This document shows, one piece after another, positions 56,505 to 64,000 of a DNA stretch of 64,000 bases (position 1 is the first letter of the stretch; every line of letters starts with the position of its first letter). The notes beneath the pieces are model-generated. The model was not told the DNA's origin. It ran no database searches and saw only the letters and a program-made list of their open reading frames with translations. The position numbers and the translations under genes are program-made. The DNA lies in contig OZ020517.1 in the NCBI GenBank assembly GCA_963971425.1, forward strand, positions 8,310,501-8,374,500, read 5' to 3'. Origin of the DNA: Bryoerythrophyllum caledonicum. Its lineage: Eukaryota > Streptophyta > Bryopsida > Pottiales > Pottiaceae.

Positions 56505-59500
56505 CAGGGTTGATTTTTCACAAAGTTTTAACCCGTCCATGTCCAAAAACCTTGAATTGAAAGGCAAAAAAAATTGCAAGCCGCCCCAAAACCGGTAATC
56601 TCAAAACCAACCCGTCCATGGAAAGGTTAAAAAAAAAACAACCCGTCCCAAAACCGGTTCAAAAAATAAATACCCGTCCCGTATGTTTATAAAAAAAATT
56701 ATATTAAAAAAAAAACCAAAAAAAAAACACAAAAAAAGAATAGGCAGAGCCTGCAGGCGGCAGCTGCAGAGCCTAGCCGTTGCAGAGCTTGGTTTGGCCC
56801 GGCTCTGAAGCCTGGCCCGGCCAAGCTCTATAGCTCAGGTCGAGGTTGAGGCTGCACAGGCTGCAGAAACTACGAGGTTCAGTTTTTCGCTCATTTTTTT
56901 GGGTCCAGCTTTTGCACAGCTCAGTGGTGCGTTTTCAGCCTGGTTGTGATTTTTCGAGGTGGACTAAAGCTTCATGACCTAGGTATGTTTGTTTACTTTG
57001 ATATTTCTTATTTTTTTCAAGTGATAGAGAAGTAATGTATACAAGAAATCAACATAGAGTCTAGGTTTAGGGTAAGTCACACATTTAGGGTTTTTGTATT
57101 TCATGTGTGTGGTGATTGATCTGTTTTGAATATGTATTGCAGTTATGTCTTTGCCAGTGTCTGGAGTACCCAGGCAAAGGAGAGATGCCCGGCAACAGAG
57201 CATTCTCCATATGTTTAGGGCATCTTCTTCTTTTCAAACTTTGAGTGATGGGAGGAATGAAGTGCCTGAGTTGTTAGAATCTTCTATTAGGGGTTCTCCA
57301 CGTGGTATTCCTGATGTTGAGGTAGAGCAAGGTGGCGTTCAAGGTCATGATCAGATCAGAGAGGACACTGAGATGGCGGAAGAAAATGAGATAGGGGAGG
57401 ATAATGATTTTGATGATAGTGCACATGAGGAGGATAGTGTAGGAGTACAGGTTCCAGCTCATGGTGGTGGAGGGCGGCCTCCAAGAAAGAGGAAGTTTAT
57501 GCCCGTATGGCGTCAGGGAAGGCCCTGGTTGATGCACATTGCTCTCCCTAGACAGATGCCCTACATGAAGTGTGCAGCATGTGAAGCAACTGGTCAAAAC
57601 TCACGATGGGGGACCAGAGGAGACGGTTGTGAGTCATTGCAACTTTCAGCTGTGAAGGAGCATGAAGGATCAACCCTTCATGCTCATGCCATGCTCGGAT
57701 GGAGACCGGTGAGAGATAACCCTGAGGCACTTGCCATGGCTAGACATGTGGTAAATGCTATTGATGCAGAGAGTGCTAGAATTGTTTGTTGTATGAAGAT
57801 TTTATACCATTTGGTAGTTAATGATAGAGCTATCAACCAGTATGAGGATATGTGTCAGATAATTAGACACCTCAGGGCTCCAGACATGCCTGTCAATGAT
57901 GAGTACGGTGCTTACACTAGTAGACAATCTGCATATGATTTTTTGTGGGCCATTTCACAGCATTTGAGGGATGTTGATCTTTTAGAAATTAGAGATTCAC
58001 CGGTGATCTCTCTTCTTGTAGATGAATCAACCGATCGTAGTCTAGAGCAGCATTTGATTGTGTATGTTTGCAGTCTATCTTGTGGTGGCTTAGGCCCTCC
58101 ACATATGCAGTATGCTGGTTTGTCTGGTGTTCCACGAGCCACAGGAGAGGTATTCTATAGGAATGTGGTGGATTTATTGGAGGAGTTGTAGTGGCCTCTT
58201 GACAAATTAGTGGCTTTAGCTACTGATGGAGCGGCTTCTATGATTGGGGTGAGACAAGGACTAGCAGGCAGACTTCGGGCAGATGTACCAACACTTGTTA
58301 ATGTGCATTGCATTGCACATAGGTGAGTCTTTAATTTTAAGTTTTTTTTAATGAATTTCATTATTTTCTAGAATGTAATATATTCACTAATTAATTCCCG
58401 TGTTTGTTTAGAGATGCACTAGCAGGCAGCGATGCAGCTGAGGCATCACCAGAGCTATAGGTTTTGGATGATTTCTCCAACTTTGCATACACGTGGGTGG
58501 GCAGGTCATCATTGCGGCGGACACAGCTTGATCAGTTGATGCTGGAGTTTGCGATGGATCCATTGGTTGTTCTCCACATACATGGAGTTCGATGGTTATC
58601 CCGTGGACAAGTGATGCAACGGATTTTGGATTGTATGCCTTCGTTTCTGGAGCTTTTACGTGAAGAAGAAGCAATGTGGTATCGTAAATTCACATCCTTT
58701 CAGTTTCAATTCCTTCTACGGTTACTTGTGGATATTCTTACTGAGTTGAATAAACTCAATAAGCTATTTCAGAGTGACCATGTGGATATTACTCAGATTA
58801 GAGGTCATTTAAACATTTGTATCACAGTATTGAGTAGACGTTTTCTAGTAGCTAGAGGTGCAGCATTTGGAAGAGATTCAAGGGCATTGTGGCCATTTTT
58901 GGAGACATGTGCAACTTCAATGGAGATGGGGTATCCAGTTGTAGATGGTGGCCTGAGAACCTATCCAATGCATTTGGAGAATGTTACTGGGAGAGCTGGT
59001 ACTATTGAGGAGTGCAAACTCATTGGGGCAGAGTATGTGCAGAGGGTGGTGGATGCATTGAATAACAGGTTTCCAGACTTAGGCATCTTCAATGCATGCA
59101 AGCTCTTCAGCCCCAATATCTATCCTGCAAATGATGATGAGAGGACTCGTATTACTGAAGAGTGGTTGGAGAGGTTGTTTGTGAAGTTCCAGAGTTCTGA
59201 AGAAGAACAAGATCGGTGTCGAGGTGAGTGCTTGGAGATGGTAGAGACCATGAGAGAGATGATCCCAAATAAGTCTTTATTTGAAGCATGGGAGTTTGCA
59301 GGTACAACTCTAGAGTGGTCCATCAATTAATTTTGTTAGAGTAACTTGTGCAGGAGAGTTATGGTGATTCCTGTGAGCACTGCAATATGTGAGAGGGGTT
59401 TTTCCAAACAAAACCTGATCAAGAGTCATCTCCGTACTAGGTTGAAGTTGGAGGCTTTAGATGCTTTGATGCGCATTTCATGTGCAAATATTCCAGTTGA

Positions 59501-59996
59501 AAACATCAATTGGAATGCAGTGATGTTTGTCTGGAGAAATATGAAGGATAGTAGAATTCATCCACTTTTTTGAATGGTAAGTTCTTTTTTTTTTTGTAAA
59601 AATTGAACATGTTTATATTAACTAAATTTTTATACAATTGCTTAGTTTACCTTCAATTTAAATCTTTGACATTGTGTTCTAAATATTGTGGTTGATGAAT
59701 CAATGTGTGCAGGTGAATCCAGCCTTTTGAAGATTGGTATTTTGATTTGGTATTAGTGGTTTGACTCCATTATGTTTACATTCACATGTCATATATGACA
59801 TAATGTAATTGATATTTGCATCATTCATTTTTTGGGAAAAAATTGTCAAAAAAAAATTTTTTTTTAGAACCCGTCCAAAGTGAATTTGACACGTCCAAAA
59901 ACCGGTTCATTTTCAGAGAACCCGTCCACTGGAAATGTTTTTTTTTTCAGAACATGTCCCGGGACATGTTAGGGACCTTGTGAAAAATCACCACTG
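56505..59996 (+). mobile_element. hAT DNA transposon, 3,492 bp, both ends present
   Basis: Flanked by the 8-bp duplication GCTACATT (56,497-56,504 and 59,997-60,004). Terminal inverted repeats of about 22 bp with three mismatches: left CAGGGTTGATTTTTCACAA, right (reverse complement) CAGTGGTGATTTTTCACAA. Both subterminal zones carry several CCCGTCC and CCAAAACCGGTT words in the same orientation (for example 56,530, 56,609, 56,642 and 59,869, 59,919), likely transposase-binding repeats. One transposase gene lies inside. Ends and target duplication look well kept, so insertion is not ancient. Confidence 0.92.
57145..59573 (+). pseudogene. hAT transposase, two or three exons, with in-frame stops
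   Basis: ATG 57,145 follows a likely leader acceptor (TATTGCAG). Exon 57,145-58,322; intron 58,323-58,411 (CACATAG before GTGAGT; TTGTTTAG before AGATGC); then to TGA 59,571-59,573. N-terminal Cys/His finger of TTF/BED type (MKCAACEATG then KEHEGSTLHAHA), the ISLLVDESTD block, LATDGAASMIG with NVHCIAHR, the GVRWLSRGQVMQRIL block and the C-terminal hATC dimerisation block (PVSTAICERGFSKQN). In-frame TAGs lie at 58,189-58,191 and 58,458-58,460. The TAA at 59,328 and TAG at 59,337 could instead fall in a short intron (GT at about 59,293, AG at 59,353) that joins FEAWE to RVMVIPVS. No frameshift is seen. With its stops it should not give a full protein. Confidence 0.85.
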
Positions 59997-60004
59997 GCTA
60001 CATT

Positions 60005-61319
60005 CCAGGTATCCCCAATTACCGACAAGTTAAGCTCTGTGCATGTATGGAGAGCAACAAAGAATCATACTTGTATCTTTCAGTGCTAGCCAACAGAATT
60101 ATTACAATTTCAGCTAAACCACCTTTGCAAATCTCGGGCACGTTCCCATGGTTAAGAATATTTGCAATTCTTGAAATATTTCATAGAGATGCAAGGAGAC
60201 AAGAGGTACGTGGGAGTATGATTTTTATTCTCATTGGACTTATAGAGAAAGAGTTATGCCTTATTAAAGAAAGACTTGTCGAGTGTGGGTACATTGGGCA
60301 ACTCCAAAAACTTTGCATTTTTTGCAAAGTTTTGTATTTTACCCCAAGTCAAACATTGCCACACACTACTAGTAGCAAAGAACCATAAAAATTCTTCTTT
60401 TCAAACACTATGATCTTTCAATCCGCGCGGTCAAAGTTGAGGAAAGTTTGTGAGTATGTTATTTAGTTAGTGTTGAATGAGATCCTACGGTTGAAACTAT
60501 AAATACAAATTTTTGTTTCCTTTGTTACTCATTGCATTGGAATTAATAGCTTTGAAGTGCTTTTGGTGTGAAATTGTCAAGGAAAGTTATGGGTTAATTG
60601 TGTTCGTATTTTTTTTGATGAAATGTGAATTAGTCATGAGTTTTCAAAGTGTGATGCCACTTTTAGGCAGTGGCCGCCAATAGGTGCTACATGAGCGCTG
60701 ATCAAAAGTTAAAGGTGTCCTGGCTAATAGCCAACCTCCATTTGGAGTTGAATGGGTGGTAATGAAATGGAAGTGGGTAGGATATACCCAATTTTATAAG
60801 TGTCAATTATGGGTTTTGGGGTGGTTACCACGATGATTATGGAATATTATTCCTATAGAGAGAGATATTGTTTCAACATATTTTGAGATTTTGGACTTTT
60901 ATTGTGAATCCCTAAAAAACCTTGGAAATTTTACCTAAAAAAATAATTTAAAACTAGTGATTCTAGTGCAATGATTAAAGAAGGAAACAAGAACTTTTAT
61001 TTCCATTTTAGACCATAGAATATCAATAAATTTTAATTAAGTAACATACTTACAAAATTTCATAATCATTGACCACAGAAACCAAAAGATTTTAGTGTTT
61101 GAAGTATAGAAAACAGTTCATTTTCTTCCCTGCTTTGAGTGGATCAACATACTTTGATTTTTCTTGGTGTCGATAATTGCACTACACAAGGTCTAAGATC
61201 AATACCATTATGTTGAGCAGGATATCAGTTCCTTGCACACCAATTTTTAGAGGTAAAAAAAGGGTGTAGCCTATTCAAAAAAATTGTGTAAGGAGTGGAG
61301 GTTCAAAAAAATCAATATT
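60005..61319. other. AT-rich DNA, no gene seen
   Basis: No recognisable coding region, repeat array or RNA gene. The frame at 60,047-60,388 has no family motif. Confidence 0.5.
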
Positions 61320-61835
61320 CAATTCACAGGGTTCACATACTGCAGGGACAAATTTTCACCAAACACAGTTGAACAAAAGATAAACAAGTATCAACCACTT
61401 TTAAATGAAATTAGCGCATCATTCTAAAAAGCGGATCTCCTAATAGTAATCACATCTAGAGCTAGAGACACTACCTATATGCCCTCTATGAAATCAATTG
61501 AAGGTCATTCAAAATCCCAATTGCCTCCATTCGAAGCACTTTCAAAAATAGCAATACCACTGCTATCTCGCACGCCATGTCTATTCTCCTCCATAAGAGA
61601 AGACTAGAAAACAACCAACCCCTACCCAAACCACATAATTCACCTACGTGCCAAACCTAGAATAGCTTGTTTGAGCTTCTTATTCTTTAGTGTCTATCCT
61701 CAAGAGGGGAAAGTATTTTTGTACTACTAATCTTTTGTCCAGTGGCCATCGTTTTAGTAGTGGAAAGAACAAACACTTTAATCCACCAATTTCTTTGGAG
61801 ACCGGAGTTCTTCTTTTTAGAGGTTCAAAACTTGC
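61320..61835 (+). mobile_element. 5'-truncated LINE fragment, copy 2
   Basis: Translation gives INKYQPLLNEIS, LLIVITSRARDTTYMPSMKS and LLHKRRLENNQPLP-like words in broken frames, matching the C-terminal part of the LINE copy at 62,565-63,960. The 3' untranslated part (GAGGGGAAAGTATTTTTGTA onward, CCAGTGGCCATC) also matches 63,835-63,900. It ends TTTGGAGACCGGAGTTCTTC. It is a truncated, decayed copy. Confidence 0.65.
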
Positions 61836-62214
61836 CAATTAACGTTATATTTTTTTTAAACTTAATACGTTTTTGAGTGATAATCGGAATGGTAAATAAG
61901 AAGGTTTACACCCCATATTGTTGTGGAAAAAGGTAAAGTTAAAAATATGAAGCTCTATAAGTTTTATGTAGAAAAGAATAAGTCTTCTTGGTACCTTGCC
62001 CAACAATGTGTGACAATGTGTGAAAATGTATGATTTAGATTAATATGCTATTTTTCACTAAAGACAAGAATTTTTTCATGAACATTTTTGTGATATTTCA
62101 ATGAAGAGCAATGCTATCTTGTGAGTGATGAGCGGTGAGTTAAAAAAAATTAAAAAAACGATTATTTTGTACTTTTTTTGGAATAAATAAAAGTGTTGCC
62201 TATTACTAAACCAT

Positions 62215-62285
62215 AAAACCTAAAATATAAACACTAGACCCTAAACCCTTAATCCTAAACCCTTAATCCTAAACCCTAAATTTGA
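62215..62285 (+). repeat. Interstitial telomere-like tract
   Basis: Seven or so CCCTAAA, CCCTTAAT and ACCTAAAA words in 70 bp, ending CCTAAACCCTAAATTT. Degenerate plant-type telomere repeat. Confidence 0.75.
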
Positions 62286-62564
62286 TTGCTTGTTGCTCAC
62301 TGCTTACAAGATAGCAATCCTCTTTCAATGAGGAGTTATTTGAATAAAGAGCCACACATCAGTTGATAGTCTAGACTAAATTATTCAATGTTTACGGGTT
62401 AACCACTTAGTGGTAAAAGTTCCAAGGTGGACCTTTCCAAGTATTGGGCACATTTTTATAATTAAAAAAAATTGTTATGTTTCCAATTGAATTAAGGTTA
62501 CGTGGATTTGTTGGCTATTCTACATAATCTACATCATAATTTTACATTCATAGCACAAGCTATA

Positions 62565-63960
62565 CTAACATCTATGGTTCAAATGCTTTACTACACAAAT
62601 TACAACCCTCCATAAAGCTAGTGCACATGTCAATATAGATGGAAATGAACAAGCGGATAAACTAGCTAAGGAAGGACTAGATAAATCCCACAGAAATGCC
62701 AAACACCTGCATGAATATGTTCACGCTACCCCATACTACTTCCAAAGACAGAATTGGTCTTCAATGGAAGACACCCTAGACAAAGGCGCCATAGGATTTT
62801 TGAATAAATATCCCAAAAAAAATATCTAATTAACAACCTGGATTAAATCTCAGAAAGTTTCCCTAACATAGACAAATGGACCAGTAACAACAAAATTGAT
62901 AATGAACTCTTTACAAATTTTTGGAAAAATCTCACAATTAGAGATTCACAAAAACATGCCTATTAAATTTCGTACCAAACAATATTTGGGAAATGCCTAC
63001 AAACAACTCTTCTTTGGAATAGAGCGATTTCCATCCATAACATGACCAATATGCACCTCCACGGACCCGGACACATGGCCACAAGTATAATTCCTCAAAT
63101 GTCAAAATTATCAGTCCACTCTTTATTCGTCAAAAGGCACAATAAGTGGTATGGAAAATTCAAAAACTTATATATTGTATCCTCAAGCAAATCCCAGTGC
63201 TTTATATTTATAAAGGCGGAAACCTTCAACAACAACCTACAAGAAAACACAGTCCCTATATGGCTACGTCTATGCACATGTGGAACTCAAAGATGTCACT
63301 GTAATGCTAGAATTAAACCAGACATACTATGCGTCAAAGGACTACCTTATAAAGATCCCCTACCAGACCACATAAACACAAAACTTACTATCTAAATTAT
63401 TGAATTCAAATATTGTAATGACAGATTTTCCCTAGAAGCAATCAAAAACAAAATGAATAAATACCAACCACTTATTAATGACATTGCAACTCTTGGATGG
63501 AAAGTTGACTCCCTCATTGTTGTTGCTGCTAGAGCTACTACCTTTATCCCCTCTATGAAAAGTCTCAAAGAAACATTCAATATCCCCATGAATCCAATTA
63601 AAAAGACATTCACAAAAATCAACACCATCCTTATCCAACATGCAATGTCCATACTTCTACACAAATAAAAACTCAAAAATAACCAACCTCTCCCACAATT
63701 ATATGATACCCCTTAAAAACCTCTCTAAAACACACAATTATCCCTACATTTTAACTCTTGGAATTCAACCTTGTGGCTCTGGTTGGTCCTTAATTATTGA
63801 TTATTGATTATTGGTTACATAGTGTCCATCCTCGAGAGGGGAGAGTAGTTTCATACTACTAAACCTACGCCCAGTGGACATGAATTTAGTGGTATAACGA
63901 ACTAGACCCTTTGTTCACCTTCTTCTTCTTCTTTTCTTCTTCATAGCTAGAAGAGTACTA
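62565..63960 (+). mobile_element. LINE 3' portion: RNase H end and C-terminal region
   Basis: A 5'-truncated non-LTR retrotransposon. About 62,590-62,690 encodes the end of an RNase H domain (SAHVNIDGNEQADKLAKEGL). Downstream, 63,042-63,395 holds a Cys/His-rich stretch (LRLCTCGTQRCHCNARIK) and 63,453-63,668 the C-terminus (NKYQPLINDIATLGWKVDS ... HAMSILLHK). Several stops and a frame change (around 62,827-63,040) break the reading frame. The 3' untranslated part (CGAGAGGGGAGAGTAGTTTC) leads to a CTTCTTCTTCTTTTCTTCTTC tail at 63,921-63,943. The RNase H plus microsatellite-like tail fits a LINE; the clade is not determined. Confidence 0.68.
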
Positions 63961-64000
63961 GAATGAAGTAAAGCACTAGCTTCCACCAACATAAGATTTT

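Overview
The window reads as nuclear DNA of a land plant, probably a non-seed lineage (moss, lycophyte or fern; a charophyte cannot be excluded). The grounds are an intact, finely intron-split leucine-rich-repeat receptor kinase of the plant LRR-VIII type, GT-AG introns throughout, plant-style Ty3/gypsy, hAT, SWIM-type and LINE elements, and many degenerate TTTAGGG-like tracts. The species cannot be fixed from the sequence alone.

Layout. 0.1-1.6 kb: eroded Ty3/gypsy integrase fossil with a PHD-like finger behind it. 2.6-6.2 kb (minus): intronless, nonsense-riddled pseudogene with a ParB-like module followed by a methyltransferase-like module. 6.2-10.1 kb: AT-rich, small tandem repeats. 10.1-24.0 kb (plus): a DUF7869-type, transposase-like gene split by a young, 11.3-kb Ty3/gypsy element (11,185-22,460) with near-identical LTRs and a 5-bp target duplication. 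24.0-27.1 kb: repeat-rich, CCGG-rich DNA. 27.7-32.8 kb (minus): a ten-exon gene whose deduced 1,143-residue product joins a ParB-like module to a beta-class-order DNA-methyltransferase-like module; a 762-bp hAT-type MITE sits in its last exon and holds a 200-N assembly gap. 32.9-34.9 kb: upstream of that gene, six copies of an inverted CGTCGG-NN-CCGACG motif spaced at about 176 bp or multiples of it. 37.1-40.8 kb (plus): SWIM-zinc-finger transposase relic. 41.9-42.5 kb: fragment of another coding sequence. 42.5-46.7 kb: AT-rich, no convincing gene. 46.7-55.6 kb (minus): the receptor kinase, 21 exons, 773 residues, apparently intact. 56.5-60.0 kb: complete-looking hAT transposon with 8-bp target duplication. 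61.3-64.0 kb: two 3' pieces of one LINE family, a third 3' end of which lies in a receptor-kinase intron.

How it fits together. Only two loci look like working host genes: the receptor kinase and the ParB/methyltransferase gene. The second is the most unusual feature: a bacterial-style domain pairing in a plant gene with nine introns, with a decayed, intronless relative 22 kb away, and an upstream region carrying paired CCGAC (DRE/CRT core) sites. Everything else is layers of mobile DNA. Several transposase-type frames are kept free of frameshifts over kilobases yet broken by stop codons that a C-to-T change could explain, which suggests methylation-driven decay. All exon models come from reading splice sites and frame by eye; no searches were run.
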